The notes beneath the pieces were generated by a model that searched no databases, was not told the DNA's origin, and was given only the letters and a program-made list of their open reading frames with translations. Positions 1 through 9,473 of a DNA stretch of 64,000 bases are shown here, in pieces. The number at the start of each line of letters is the position of its first letter. Positions within the stretch are counted from its first letter, which is position 1. The position numbers and the translations under genes are program-made. Source of the DNA: Acinetobacter amyesii (GTDB lineage: Bacteria; Pseudomonadota; Gammaproteobacteria; Pseudomonadales; Moraxellaceae); assembly GCF_002018365.1 (NCBI RefSeq), contig NZ_MVKX01000012.1, positions 53,503-117,502 on the forward strand, in the 5' to 3' direction.

Positions 1-934
1 AGTCCACTGGCAAGGTGAAAGCCACACGACCGATATAATCTTTGCCGTTGTTGTCATCTGCCTTATTGCTGGCGTTCCCATTGGTCAACCCTAAGGCATA
101 CTCAAATAGCGGCGCACGGTAGTTCGATGCAAAGTCGACAAAAGGTTTGGCATCCCCACGGACGATAAATCCATTTTGACGGTTAAACAGTCCTAAAAAG
201 GTCGAAGCTGCAGCGGTACTAATGGTTGGACGCAAATCTTCAGGAGACTGCACATCTAAACCAAAGGGCAATAACTGCTGACCGAGCGTAAAGTTGAGTT
301 TGGCTGTTTCGGGGCCCGCATTGGTGGCAAAAGCGTTATAGCGAACAAAGGCATCCAGTAAGTTAAAGTTACTGTTATTGGTGCCATCATTGCGTTTGCC
401 ATAACCAAAGGACAATTGATAATCGAGGTTTTTGCCTTCGTTATAATCCCGGAATAAATTCCCGCGCACACCAATCAGCGCAGTCCCAATATCAAATGTC
501 GATTTGGTTGCACCCAAAACACCCGTTTCATCGAGCGCACTAGCACGTAGTTGAACCGTGCCATACAGGGTTGTATCACGAGTCGATTTGGTGGTTTGAC
601 GTTCATATTGACGTGACTGATCGTACTTATAGTTTTCAATATCTGCACGTAAGCCGTCGATATCTTCGGATGTTGCTGTGGTCACTTCTGAAACCTGCGT
701 TTCACCTTCAACATCAGTAGCGTTGGTTGGATCTTCTGTCGTCACCGCGGCCGTTTCGACGACTTGGCTTTTCGTCGTACCAGATTCCACGGCATTTAAG
801 CGTTTTTGCAAACTCTCAATTTGTTGTTTTAAGCTGCTCAGTTCTTGCTGAAGTGCTTCATCCGAAGCAAAACTCAGCTGACTGGTTGCGGATAAAATCA
901 GTCCGACCGCAACGGTTAATGTGGTTTTTTTCAT
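1..934 (-). CDS. Outer-membrane porin, phosphate-selective (OprP/OprO-like), 3' end outside window
   Basis: The frame is open from an ATG at 934 to the window edge, so about 311 N-terminal residues are visible and the C-terminus is missing. Residues 1-23 form a Sec signal peptide ending in LSFA. A short coiled coil follows (LQQELSSLKQQIESLQKRL), then a Thr/Glu-rich linker, and from about residue 110 a beta-barrel opening with DTTLYGTVQLRAS. This coiled-coil-plus-barrel layout is typical of OprP/OprO-type porins, which form trimeric anion channels. The phoB-phoR pair lies 2.5 kb away, which fits phosphate uptake. However, I found no CTGTCAT-type Pho box in front of this gene, so PhoB control is not shown. 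A substrate other than phosphate is possible. Confidence 0.75.
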   Translation of the reverse strand, partial: MKKTTLTVAVGLILSATSQLSFASDEALQQELSSLKQQIESLQKRLNAVESGTTKSQVVETAAVTTEDPTNATDVEGETQVSEVTTATSEDIDGLRADIENYKYDQSRQYERQTTKSTRDTTLYGTVQLRASALDETGVLGATKSTFDIGTALIGVRGNLFRDYNEGKNLDYQLSFGYGKRNDGTNNSNFNLLDAFVRYNAFATNAGPETAKLNFTLGQQLLPFGLDVQSPEDLRPTISTAAASTFLGLFNRQNGFIVRGDAKPFVDFASNYRAPLFEYALGLTNGNASNKADDNNGKDYIGRVAFTLPVD

Positions 935-1422
935 GATTTGGTTTCACTAACATTTTTCCCAAAGCGCAAAATCCCCCAACCCCATGCAAGGTGCATGAAG
1001 TGAATGTACTGCGTGGGTTTTTTAAAAATTAATCTGAGTGGTCGTAGGTTTTATTCAACTTATGCACGACCGAAACTCGAAGACAGCTTTTAGAATTTAA
1101 GCGCGCATCATCGCGAGTGTCATAGCACAACAACATGCCTGTTGTAGGACACGAAAAGCAGAAAGATATCGATGCGTAAAAATACTCATAAATGTTCCAT
1201 ACAGTGGTGAGTTTTGTTCACTCTAATATGGCAACAACTGTGCCAACATTTTAAGTATTTATTTTTTAAAGTTTTATTATTTAAACCTGATAAATTCTGT
1301 TGGTTTTAACACCAAAAAACTGTTGATTATTCAACAGTTGCTTATTTCAAATCATCAGATATCTCCATTTTTATATCTCATTTTATGAAATAAGAAATAC
1401 GCCTTGGGCTTTCCTTTGGGCA
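935..1422. other. Intergenic region upstream of the porin
   Basis: This stretch separates the start of the porin from the terminator of the dehydrogenase; both genes are on the minus strand. It should hold the porin promoter and 5' UTR. I see no convincing sigma70 pair, Pho box or ORF with a ribosome-binding site. Bases 1240-1390 are strongly AT-rich. Confidence 0.5.
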
Positions 1423-1447
1423 TAAAAAAAACCCACTGACGTGGGCT
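1423..1447 (-). terminator. Rho-independent terminator of the short-chain dehydrogenase
   Basis: Read on the minus strand, stem CCCAC with loop GTCA and stem GTGGG runs directly into eight T residues, about 26 nt after the dehydrogenase stop codon. Confidence 0.8.
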
Positions 1448-1472
1448 CTTTTCAATCGATTATAATTACTGC

Positions 1473-2303
1473 TTATTGACCAAATTTAGTCGCCATCGCT
1501 GTTAATTTTTGATAACCCGTCGGTAGCAAACGTTGAATTAAATCAATCGCTTTTGCATCATTACCAATCAATAAACGACGCTTATCTTTTTGTACTGCTT
1601 CAATGATTTGACGAGCCGCTTCTTCAGGTGGACAACGCAAGAATTTATTAAACGACTGTGCCGATTTTTGCGGGTTCATGCCTAAACTTTTCAAGCTGTC
1701 ATTCATTTTTGCGGCATTGGCAATATTGGTACGAATCCCGCCCGGATGTACACATAGCGCACTCACACCACAGTTTTCAATATCCAATTCTTGGCGTAAA
1801 GATTCGGTAAAACCACGTACTGCAAATTTAGTGGCATTATATGCCGACTGTGTTGGCTGTGCTGTTAAGCCAAACAAGCTGGAAATATTGATGATATGAC
1901 CTTCACCACTTTGCTTGATATACGGTAAAAACTCTTTGGTGCCATAAACCACACCCCAGAAGTTAATATTGACAATCCACTCCAGCTCATCGTAGCTTGC
2001 GCCTTCAACAGTCGTACCCAATGCCACACCCGCATTGTTAAAAATCATATTCACCGAACCATGATCTTTAACGGTCTGTGCTGCCCATGCTTTCATTGCC
2101 GCAAGGTCTGACACATCGAGTTTTTGCGTGGTTACACGTACATTGCTGGCTTTCACCAATTCAACGGTTGCCGCAAGACCCTGTTCATTCACATCGCTTA
2201 AAGACAGATGACAGCCTTGTTTCGCCAAAAGCACTGCCAATTGCTGACCAATACCTGAACCTGCACCTGTAATGGCAGCCACTTTATTTTTGAAGTTTTT
2301 CAT
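1473..2303 (-). CDS. Short-chain dehydrogenase/reductase (classical SDR)
   Basis: This 276-aa cytoplasmic NAD(P)-dependent oxidoreductase has all classical SDR motifs: the cofactor loop TGAGSGIG at residues 12-19, NNAG at 89-92, catalytic Ser141/142, and YNATK with Tyr155 and Lys159. Acidic D37 after strand 2 (LSDVN) suggests NAD preference, though this is only an inference. AGGAA precedes the ATG by a suitable distance. The gene is divergent from a TetR regulator with a 20-bp palindrome between them, so it is probably the regulator's target. The substrate cannot be read from the sequence; acyl, steroid-like or small alcohol substrates are all possible. Confidence 0.85.
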   Translation of the reverse strand: MKNFKNKVAAITGAGSGIGQQLAVLLAKQGCHLSLSDVNEQGLAATVELVKASNVRVTTQKLDVSDLAAMKAWAAQTVKDHGSVNMIFNNAGVALGTTVEGASYDELEWIVNINFWGVVYGTKEFLPYIKQSGEGHIINISSLFGLTAQPTQSAYNATKFAVRGFTESLRQELDIENCGVSALCVHPGGIRTNIANAAKMNDSLKSLGMNPQKSAQSFNKFLRCPPEEAARQIIEAVQKDKRRLLIGNDAKAIDLIQRLLPTGYQKLTAMATKFGQ

Positions 2304-2394
2304 TGTGATTCCTTATTCCTTTATGCTGCCGCTTGGCTTTATCACAGCGTGATCTCATTTGCCAATGTGTGCAGTTCGTCGACTTAATATAGTT

Positions 2395-2414
2395 TTGACA
2401 ATACATATTGTCAA
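2395..2414. promoter_or_regulatory. Palindromic operator between SDR and TetR genes
   Basis: Perfect inverted repeat TTGACAATA-CA-TATTGTCAA with 9-bp arms and a 2-bp centre. It lies 91 bp from the dehydrogenase start and 113 bp from the regulator start. The size, symmetry and divergent setting are those of a TetR-family operator. TTGACA within it could also be a -35 hexamer for the regulator gene. Confidence 0.65.
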
Positions 2415-2527
2415 TGTCATCTTAGGACGTGCTAAGCTGTTGAAATCGCCAATGCTTAAACATAGGTTTAAACTGAAATTATTGCTAAAATAAGACAAAA
2501 TTCTGCTTTAGTTCAGCGTATATTTTC

Positions 2528-3211
2528 ATGACAGATGCAACAAATCACACAGAACAACAACAGGCAAAAAATGTGAAGGAACGTCAATTTAAAGGGCTTT
2601 CTCTCAGTGAACGTAAGCAAGCGCGACGTGAAAAACTGATTGAAGCCGGTATAGAAGCCTATGGGACACATGGCTTTTTTTCAGTGACTGTGAAAGATAT
2701 TTGTTTGGAAGCCAAGCTGACCGAACGCTATTTTTATGAATCATTTAAGAAAAGTGAGCAACTGTTTCAGACCATCTTTTTAAAATTAATCGATGAACTG
2801 CAACAAAACGTGATGCAAGCCATCATGCAAGCATCCACCGATTCTAAAAAAATGATTGAAGCGGGTTTAACCGCCCTACTATTAACTTTAAAAAATAATC
2901 CCCGTATGGCGCGCATCATTTACATCGATGCTATGTTGGTACAAGAGCTACATAACCAAGCCACAATTCATGAAACCATGATGCGCTTTGACCGTATGAT
3001 TCATGCCTTTGTCATGCTGATGATGCCGAATATTGATCGTTCAGAACGTGAAATTTCGATGGTCGCAACCGGTCTCAATGGTTATGTCACCCAAATCGCG
3101 ATTCGCTGGGTCATGAGTGGTTATAAACAACCGATTGACGAAGTTTTATCATCTTGTAGCGTGGTCTTTTTGGCCTTATTGGATGCTTTTTCTGAAAAAC
3201 CCAGTAAATAA
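2528..3211 (+). CDS. TetR/AcrR-family transcriptional regulator
   Basis: This 227-aa regulator has an N-terminal TetR helix-turn-helix at about residues 32-80. The recognition part VKDICLEAKLTERYFYESF is followed by the usual KSEQLF helix. The C-terminal two thirds are helical and form the ligand and dimerisation domain, with no recognisable ligand signature. The first 27 residues are a polar Gln/Asn-rich extension, longer than in most family members. It is divergent from the SDR gene and most likely represses it and itself through the palindrome at 2395-2414. The ligand is unknown. Confidence 0.85.
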   Translation: MTDATNHTEQQQAKNVKERQFKGLSLSERKQARREKLIEAGIEAYGTHGFFSVTVKDICLEAKLTERYFYESFKKSEQLFQTIFLKLIDELQQNVMQAIMQASTDSKKMIEAGLTALLLTLKNNPRMARIIYIDAMLVQELHNQATIHETMMRFDRMIHAFVMLMMPNIDRSEREISMVATGLNGYVTQIAIRWVMSGYKQPIDEVLSSCSVVFLALLDAFSEKPSK

Positions 3212-3362
3212 ATTTTGGCCTCAACACTGATCTTTACAATTTTTTTGAATGATTTTTTTGTGACAGCAGCATGATGCAAAGCCCATGTTGTTGAATATTT
3301 CAGGATTTAAATTGTCACAATTTCTTTCTAAACCCCAATGAAAGATCATTTTTGCAATGATA

Positions 3363-3428
3363 CTGTCATAATTAATCTTTGTAATAAGCCTGTCATAAAT
3401 ATAAAACGGTCTACCGTTTACATAAAAT
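3363..3428 (+). promoter_or_regulatory. Pho box region and phoB promoter
   Basis: Two CTGTCAT heptamers at 3363-3369 and 3390-3396 match the conserved half-site of PhoB boxes. The second is followed by AAATATAAAAC, giving the usual 11-bp repeat register. TAAAAT at 3423-3428 could be the -10. Between them is an AAACGGT-CT-ACCGTTT palindrome (3404-3419). Autoregulation of phoB by PhoB is the established arrangement in gamma-proteobacteria. Confidence 0.6.
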
Positions 3429-3441
3429 AGGGTATTGCGCT

Positions 3442-4152
3442 GTGAAAGATGACTATATTTTAATCGTCGACGACGAACTCCCGATTCGGGAAATGATCCA
3501 TACTTCACTGGATATGGCTGGTTTTCAATGTCAGCAAGCTGAAGATGCCAAACAAGCGCACCAAATGATTGTGGATCAGCGTCCTGCACTGGTTTTATTG
3601 GATTGGATGATGCCTGGTGGTGTGAGTGGTGTAGACCTGTGTCGTCGTTTAAAACGCGATGAAAATTTGTCAGAGATTCCAGTCATCATGCTCACTGCGC
3701 GCGGTGAAGAAGACCATAAAGTCCAAGGTCTGGACGCGGGCGCAGATGACTACATGACCAAACCCTTTTCCACTCGTGAGTTAGTGTCACGCATTAAAGC
3801 GGTGCTGCGTCGCTCAAATGCATTGGGTGGTGAAAAAACCATTGATGCCAATGGTTTAATCCTCGATCCAGTCAGCCAACGTGTCAGCTTTGGTAACACC
3901 ATTTTAGATATGGGACCGACTGAATATCGTCTATTGGCCTTTTTCATGACTCATCCTGAACGTGCCTATACCCGTGCTCAATTATTAGATCAGGTTTGGG
4001 GTGGAAACGTGTATATTGAGGACCGTACCATTGACGTTCATATTCGTCGTTTGCGTAAAGTTCTTGAACCTTTCCAAGCCGATCGTTATGTGCAAACTGT
4101 TCGTGGTACAGGTTACCGTTTCTCTACCCGTGCAGACGCTGTGATGGGTTAG
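3442..4152 (+). CDS. phoB: Phosphate regulon response regulator PhoB
   Basis: This 236-aa OmpR/PhoB-class response regulator activates phosphate-starvation genes. The receiver domain (residues 1-125) has the acidic pair D10/D11, phospho-acceptor D54 in [10 protein letters not shown] in LTARGEE and K in TKPF. The winged-helix DNA-binding domain (about 135-232) ends with the typical DVHIRRLRK and VRGTGYRF. The start is a GTG; the residues right after it ([11 protein letters not shown]) match the family start, and there is no better upstream codon. It is followed 23 bp downstream by phoR, and Pho half-sites lie upstream. Confidence 0.95.
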   Translation: MKDDYILIVDDELPIREMIHTSLDMAGFQCQQAEDAKQAHQMIVDQRPALVLLDWMMPGGVSGVDLCRRLKRDENLSEIPVIMLTARGEEDHKVQGLDAGADDYMTKPFSTRELVSRIKAVLRRSNALGGEKTIDANGLILDPVSQRVSFGNTILDMGPTEYRLLAFFMTHPERAYTRAQLLDQVWGGNVYIEDRTIDVHIRRLRKVLEPFQADRYVQTVRGTGYRFSTRADAVMG

Positions 4153-4175
4153 TCATTTTAGGTCTTTAATTTTCT

Positions 4176-5534
4176 ATGTACGAACCGTATCCCGTCCCTG
4201 AACTTGCCAGTGAACATAAAAAATTCCGTTACAGCAGTTTATGGACTTTTGCCAAGCAGGATTTAAGACTTCTGGCATTCTTCCTGCTCATTGCTGCACT
4301 CATCGGCTTTGGTATCGGGTACTTATGGATCTGCATCTTAATTGCCTTTGCAGTGTTCTTTGCATTGCAAATGCGTTCGCTGTACTTGGTTAACGAATGG
4401 ATTTCAAACCGTCCCTATGATGTCCCGCCGAATTTAGACGGTATTTGGGGGGCTTTGCTCTTTAATGTATACCGTGCGCAGCGCCAAGAACGCATTGTAC
4501 AAGCTGAAATGGTCGGCCTGATTGACCGCGCTCAATCTTCCTTGGTGGCACTTGCTGAAGCGGTGGTATTGATTGATGAATTACACCAAATCGAATGGTG
4601 GAACCCTGCCGCAGAAAAGCTTTTAGGGATTCAACAGCTCGATCAAGGGCGAAATATTTTAAGTATTTTAAGACAGCCCAGTTTTATCGAATACTTTACC
4701 AATATCGATTTAGCCCCCGATGGTTTGAAAATGAAATCATCGGTACTTGAAGACCATTATGTGCAAGTCAAATTGACCCGTTTTGGTCGCGAAAGTCGTT
4801 TACTGGTGGCCTATGACGTCACCCGCATGCATAACCTTGAGCAGATGCGTAAAGACTTTGTCGATAATATTTCACATGAGCTACGCACTCCGCTCACGGT
4901 TTTAAGTGGTTATATCGAAACCTTTACCGATCAGGAAGATTTAAATCCACGTTGGAAACGTGCATTCGATCAAATGCAGTCTCAAACCCGCCGTATGAAT
5001 GCTTTGGTCAATGACTTGCTATTATTATCTCGTCTGGAAAATGATAAAAAAGTTGCTAAAAATCAAATCATTGAAATGCCCAGCCTAATGAACCAACTGT
5101 ATGACGATGCACATGCTTACAATGTGGATTATGGGCATACACTGAATCTCGAGATTGATAGTCACTGTGACCTGATCGGATCAGATATGGAATTGGCAAG
5201 TGCCTTTAGCAACCTCATCACCAATGCGATTAAATACACCCCGAAAGGAGGTACTGTGACCATTGGTTGGCATGATGATGGTACGCATGGTTATTTTACC
5301 GTTGAAGATACCGGTATCGGGATTGACCCGAAACACTTACCCCGTTTGACGGAACGTTTTTATCGTGTGGACAGTGCCCGTAGCCGCCAAACGGGGGGTA
5401 CAGGTTTAGGTCTAGCCATCGTAAAACATGTTTTGATGCAACATCAGGCACACCTTGAAATTGAATCCAAAGAAAACCGTGGCTCGCTGTTTAAAGTGGT
5501 CTTTCCGAAAGAACGCTTATATCACGTAAGCTAA
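4176..5534 (+). CDS. phoR: Phosphate regulon sensor histidine kinase PhoR
   Basis: This 452-aa inner-membrane kinase phosphorylates PhoB when phosphate is scarce. Two adjacent membrane segments lie at about residues 30-66 with almost no periplasmic loop, as in other PhoR proteins that sense the Pst-PhoU complex rather than a ligand directly. A PAS domain follows (about 118-215; VVLIDELHQIEWWNPAAEKLLG). Next come HisKA with the phospho-accepting His234 in NISHELRTPL, and a HATPase with an N-box (NLITNAIKYTP) and G-boxes DTGIGID and TGGTGLGLAI. Its stop codon overlaps the convergent GST gene by 4 bp. Confidence 0.95.
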   Translation: MYEPYPVPELASEHKKFRYSSLWTFAKQDLRLLAFFLLIAALIGFGIGYLWICILIAFAVFFALQMRSLYLVNEWISNRPYDVPPNLDGIWGALLFNVYRAQRQERIVQAEMVGLIDRAQSSLVALAEAVVLIDELHQIEWWNPAAEKLLGIQQLDQGRNILSILRQPSFIEYFTNIDLAPDGLKMKSSVLEDHYVQVKLTRFGRESRLLVAYDVTRMHNLEQMRKDFVDNISHELRTPLTVLSGYIETFTDQEDLNPRWKRAFDQMQSQTRRMNALVNDLLLLSRLENDKKVAKNQIIEMPSLMNQLYDDAHAYNVDYGHTLNLEIDSHCDLIGSDMELASAFSNLITNAIKYTPKGGTVTIGWHDDGTHGYFTVEDTGIGIDPKHLPRLTERFYRVDSARSRQTGGTGLGLAIVKHVLMQHQAHLEIESKENRGSLFKVVFPKERLYHVS

Positions 5535-6208
5535 GCAGAATCATCCTGCCGGTCTTGCTGCGCTTCCAACTGTTGTTCTTGTTGTTTGGCACGGCGATAT
5601 GCAGGACGCTGCTGCATCCGTTGTAAGAAAGACTGAATTTGTGGATATCGCCCTTGTGTTCTGGTCATGAGAGCTTCTAATGGAAACGTCATCTGAATAT
5701 CCGCAAAGCTAAACGGCCCCGCAAAATATTCATTTTCCGCTAAGTGATTTTCTAAAAACACGATATGTTCTTTTAAACGCGGTCGTACAAAACCTTTTTT
5801 GACCCCATCACAAATGCGGCTAGCTATGGGTTTGATGACCCATGGTACATGGCATGGCACATTGCTCATGACCAACTGCATCACCAATAACGGCATCAAA
5901 GAACCTTCGGCATAATGCATCCAAAAGCGATATTGTTGTTTTGAATGTTCTGCCTTGGCTGCAAAAAAATCATGCCGATCATACTTTTCTTGTAAATACT
6001 CCAAGATCGCTGCAGATTCCACCAAGACCAATCCATCATCCTGCAAAATGGGCGACTTCCCCAAAGGATGGATGGCTTTAAGCTCAGGGGGAGCAGATAA
6101 ATTTGGCTGTCGCGGATAAAACTGAACCTGATAATCCAGTCCCAATTCCTGCATTGCCCATAAAATACGAAACGAACGAGATTTTTCTAGATGATGTAGC
6201 ACCCGCAT
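5531..6208 (-). CDS. Glutathione S-transferase family protein
   Basis: This 225-aa soluble GST has an N-terminal thioredoxin-like domain (1-78) starting MRVLHHLEKSRSFRILW. The cis-proline segment GKSPIL and the glutathione gamma-Glu binding pair ES (VLVESAAILEYL) are both present. An all-helical C-terminal domain follows, with an N-capping box SFADIQMTF. The last ~25 residues are a Gln-rich tail. It is convergent with phoR, with stop codons overlapping by 4 bp and no terminator between them. The substrate is unknown; conjugation or peroxide detoxification is usual for the family. Confidence 0.85.
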   Translation of the reverse strand: MRVLHHLEKSRSFRILWAMQELGLDYQVQFYPRQPNLSAPPELKAIHPLGKSPILQDDGLVLVESAAILEYLQEKYDRHDFFAAKAEHSKQQYRFWMHYAEGSLMPLLVMQLVMSNVPCHVPWVIKPIASRICDGVKKGFVRPRLKEHIVFLENHLAENEYFAGPFSFADIQMTFPLEALMTRTQGRYPQIQSFLQRMQQRPAYRRAKQQEQQLEAQQDRQDDSA

Positions 6209-6363
6209 GGGTTCATCTCCTATATGAAGTCTAAAAATTTTCTTATTTCTGGCAGGCCATTATTATTATTTTGAAGTACGTAAATCATAAAAAGTGTCAG
6301 ATCACTGCTTGGGTCTATATCAAAACAAAATTTTGTACAGTACAGCAGCGACCTGCATTTAAA

Positions 6364-6762
6364 TTAAACTAGAGTGGTTTTAATGTCTACACTGCGCAAT
6401 AAAGTTTTTGTCACTGGGGTTTTTTCACAAATGGACAAGATTTTTTGCTCTAATTCTGCATCCAAGGGCGTTTGAAAATGCAAACGTCGCTCAACCCATT
6501 CAGCACCTTCACGGTTCGCACAAAAGTCTGCCTCGACACGAAACTCACCCAATTGAATTTGTTTATGTGCTGCGTACATGCGCAAGGTAATCATGGTGCA
6601 TGAAATTAAGGAGGCACACAGTAAATCATACGGTGCTAAACCTAAATCCCCGCCACCAAATGATTCGGGCTTATCGGTAATAAGTTGATGTTTTCCACTC
6701 TGAACTTCACCTGACCACGGTGCTTCTAAGGTGTTTACTGTTGCCGTTGCGACGATACCCAT
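6364..6762 (-). CDS. OsmC/Ohr-family protein
   Basis: I use the ATG at 6762 (132 aa) because GGGAG lies at proper distance; an in-frame ATG 39 bp upstream has no such site. The family are thiol peroxidases that reduce organic hydroperoxides. Conserved features are the central helix with Cys55 in ASLISCTMITLRMYA and a second Cys112 before TPVTKTL, the positions of the peroxidatic and resolving cysteines. A GGGDLGLAPYDLL segment matches the family. It lies 68 bp downstream of the pirin gene on the same strand, probably co-transcribed with it. Confidence 0.85.
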   Translation of the reverse strand: MGIVATATVNTLEAPWSGEVQSGKHQLITDKPESFGGGDLGLAPYDLLCASLISCTMITLRMYAAHKQIQLGEFRVEADFCANREGAEWVERRLHFQTPLDAELEQKILSICEKTPVTKTLLRSVDIKTTLV

Positions 6763-6830
6763 AATGACTCCCTCTTGGTTATGCCGCACCATTTTCACCA
6801 CGGGTACGGCTGTTCATTTTTATTCTCAAG

Positions 6831-7778
6831 TTAACGTGATGGACGCATTTTATCAGGGAACGCCGGTGCTTCTAGTCGTGGACCATCATAGTCAGGAATA
6901 GATCCAAAGCGTTCGTCCTGATTAATCCACTGCTCACGGGCAATATTCAATTCTTCTTGTGTGCGCCCCACAAAATTCCACCACAGCAGAATCGGTGATT
7001 CAAAAGGTTCCCCCCCTAATAATAAAACACGACCACCTGCATGCAGATCAATTTTGACTTGGGTTAAGCCCGGCTCAAGTACCACCATATTGTCTTCATT
7101 GAGCTCGTGACCATTGACACTGGCAGTCCCTTCGAGGGCCATAAAGCCATATTCAAATTTTGGATTGAGCGGCAAGACGGTACTTTGGCTTTCCTGACTA
7201 CGCAGATCAACCCCCAATAATTCACTATGTACTTTTACCGGCGATTTAGTCTGTAAAAATTCACCGACCAAGACCGTCAACTCAATCCCGTCTTGTGTCA
7301 CCACAGGCAATTCTGGGTAATGGTCAAACTGGGGCGCCATATTGATTTTGTCATCTGGCAATGCAATCCAAAGCTGCGCAGCATGCATTTGCGTTTCAGA
7401 CTCTGGAGCGACTTCAGTATGTGAAATACCATAACCTGCCGTCATGAGATTGACTTGTTTGGGCTGAATTAACTGATGTGTGCCCAAACTGTCGGTATGC
7501 ATCATGGTGCCATCAATCATCCAGGTAAACGTTTGCAAACCAATATGTGGATGCGGCCCTACATCTAAGCCATCACCTTGAGGAAAATGCACTGGACCGG
7601 CATGGTCAAGGAAACACCATGCACCAATCATCCGTTTATGCCGACTCGGTAAAGCACGTTTAATCACTGTGCCTTGACCAATTTCAGCACGGCGCAGTGG
7701 AAATTCTTGAATGAACTGATTGACGTATTTTTCACAATCGTCGGAATGAGATATTTCTGTGTAATTGGTATTGGTCAT
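6831..7778 (-). CDS. Pirin family cupin protein
   Basis: This 315-aa bicupin is of the pirin family. The metal site of the N-terminal cupin is intact: His76 and His78 in GPHPHIGLQT, and His120 and Glu122 in GISHTE. Some bacterial pirins (YhaK/YhhW relatives) oxidise quercetin-type flavonols, and others bind partner enzymes; which applies here cannot be told. The C-terminal cupin ends with LLGGEPFESPILLWWNFVGRT, a conserved pirin segment. GGGTAAGA precedes the ATG. It lies upstream of the OsmC-like gene, suggesting an oxidative-stress pair. Confidence 0.9.
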   Translation of the reverse strand: MTNTNYTEISHSDDCEKYVNQFIQEFPLRRAEIGQGTVIKRALPSRHKRMIGAWCFLDHAGPVHFPQGDGLDVGPHPHIGLQTFTWMIDGTMMHTDSLGTHQLIQPKQVNLMTAGYGISHTEVAPESETQMHAAQLWIALPDDKINMAPQFDHYPELPVVTQDGIELTVLVGEFLQTKSPVKVHSELLGVDLRSQESQSTVLPLNPKFEYGFMALEGTASVNGHELNEDNMVVLEPGLTQVKIDLHAGGRVLLLGGEPFESPILLWWNFVGRTQEELNIAREQWINQDERFGSIPDYDGPRLEAPAFPDKMRPSR

Positions 7779-8171
7779 ATTCTTACCCTAAATTTGGCTA
7801 AGCCGATGCAAGGACTATCGGCTAGAGCTATGCATTTTTTTCCATTATATCTGCATTAACTTAATCTTCTTCAGCTGTCATTAATACGCTGAATCACAGA
7901 GATAGGACAATCATTTTTTTGTTGCCTAATATGACATACAGCATAACAGTTATTGATGCTTATTTAGACAACACCCAATGCGAAATTACTTGTTCAAATC
8001 ACGTGAAATGTAAATTTAAGTAACACAAATTAACACTCACTTTTGACCAAACAATACCAAATAATTCACAAATCATTGAAATAACGTGTTTAATTTTAAA
8101 TAAAAATAATATAGATTATTTGAGTTACATAAATTTACATATAAACCATGCTCACCCGTCGGTAATCTTGC
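7779..8171. other. Divergent intergenic region between pirin and diguanylate cyclase
   Basis: This AT-rich region must contain start signals for the pirin gene (minus) and the first GGDEF gene (plus). Several runs resembling AAATTTACAT and TAAATTTAAG occur at 8010-8140. I cannot assign a confident -35/-10 pair, an operator or a small ORF. Confidence 0.4.
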
Positions 8172-9347
8172 ATGATCAATGAGTATAAGAAAGAATCACG
8201 TGCACTGATCCAAAAAGCCTTGAAAGGAACCTTTATTCGCGTTCCTGCTCAATTTCGTCAAGAATTTTTCCACTACCATCGTCGTCAACTTTTTAAATTC
8301 TTTTTCCAAGTCAACATCGTTGCACAATTGGCCTATCTCTCTTATGCCATAGCGGATTGGTTTATGTTGCCCGATGTGGGCTTGCTCGCGATAGGCTTAA
8401 AAACGGCCTATACCTTACTGATGATGGGCATCACATGGGGCATTTATACATATAGTAAAAGCATTTTACTCTTTGACTTGATGCTTCCCCTATCGATCGT
8501 TGGTGCTTCTGCGCTGTGGTTTAGCCTCCTCAATTTATCCAATAGCCCCGATGTGCCGATCTATTTATATGCATCTTTGGTTTTTATTGTGTTAGCCAAT
8601 TTATGTGTGCAAATCCGCTTTAAGGCTGCTGTGCTCATTTCTCTGTGTATCAGTCTAATCTTGCTGATTGGGGTGTATTTCGCCGTTTCTGGCAATATCC
8701 ATCAACTGCAACTGTTTATCTTGATCTATTCCCCCGTGTTGTTATTTAGTTTGTATATCAGTTGGAATTCAACACAAAAATCCAGAATTGTTTTTTTACA
8801 CAGTAAACTCGATCAGTTGAACCGTGAAGCGCTCAATATTATGGCGCATACCGATGTGCTGACTGGCTTAAACAATCGACGTCAATTTATTCAACTTGCC
8901 AATTATCATATTCATCATCAGTCCAAACCGTTACAGCCGCTTTCATTACTGATTTTTGATGTCGACAAATTTAAAAATATTAATGATCAGTTTGGGCACT
9001 ATATTGGTGATCATGTTTTACAACAAATTGCTGAAACGTGCCGACATACCTTACGTAGTCAAGACATCATTGCCCGCTTCGGCGGTGAAGAATTTATAAT
9101 TCTTTTACCGCAGACACACCTGCGTCAGGCTCAAGACATTGCCGAACGTCTACGACGGGCAATAGCCGATGATTATTTAGAACTTGATACACTACAAAAA
9201 CTTAAATTTACCGTTTCAATTGGTGTTGCCGAATTTGGTCAAAAAAACCGAGATTTACAAAGTGTAATTCGCATGGCCGATCAGGCACTTTACCAAGCAA
9301 AATCTGCAGGACGCAATCAAATTTCAACTTATAAAACAGCAAGTTAA
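8172..9347 (+). CDS. Membrane diguanylate cyclase (GGDEF), first of a tandem pair
   Basis: This 391-aa enzyme is predicted to make cyclic di-GMP from two GTP. Residues 1-35 are cytoplasmic, about 36-200 contain roughly six membrane helices with no known sensor domain, and the GGDEF domain occupies about 212-388. The active site is GGEEF at 304-308, preceded by an allosteric inhibitory site RSQD at 295-298, so it should be active and product-inhibited. Substrate-binding DVDKFKNINDQFGH is intact. The membrane part closely resembles the next gene. The ribosome-binding site is weak (GGTAATC). Confidence 0.9.
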   Translation: MINEYKKESRALIQKALKGTFIRVPAQFRQEFFHYHRRQLFKFFFQVNIVAQLAYLSYAIADWFMLPDVGLLAIGLKTAYTLLMMGITWGIYTYSKSILLFDLMLPLSIVGASALWFSLLNLSNSPDVPIYLYASLVFIVLANLCVQIRFKAAVLISLCISLILLIGVYFAVSGNIHQLQLFILIYSPVLLFSLYISWNSTQKSRIVFLHSKLDQLNREALNIMAHTDVLTGLNNRRQFIQLANYHIHHQSKPLQPLSLLIFDVDKFKNINDQFGHYIGDHVLQQIAETCRHTLRSQDIIARFGGEEFIILLPQTHLRQAQDIAERLRRAIADDYLELDTLQKLKFTVSIGVAEFGQKNRDLQSVIRMADQALYQAKSAGRNQISTYKTAS

Positions 9348-9473
9348 TAATATATTTTGTAACATTCAACAGACGATTTTTTATCATCCATTCGAAAAAC
9401 CCCTAGTTTCAGGTAGATATTTTTGTGTGTTTTTTGTTCATAATTTGTCCTAAGCCATTTATGGAGAAGGGAC

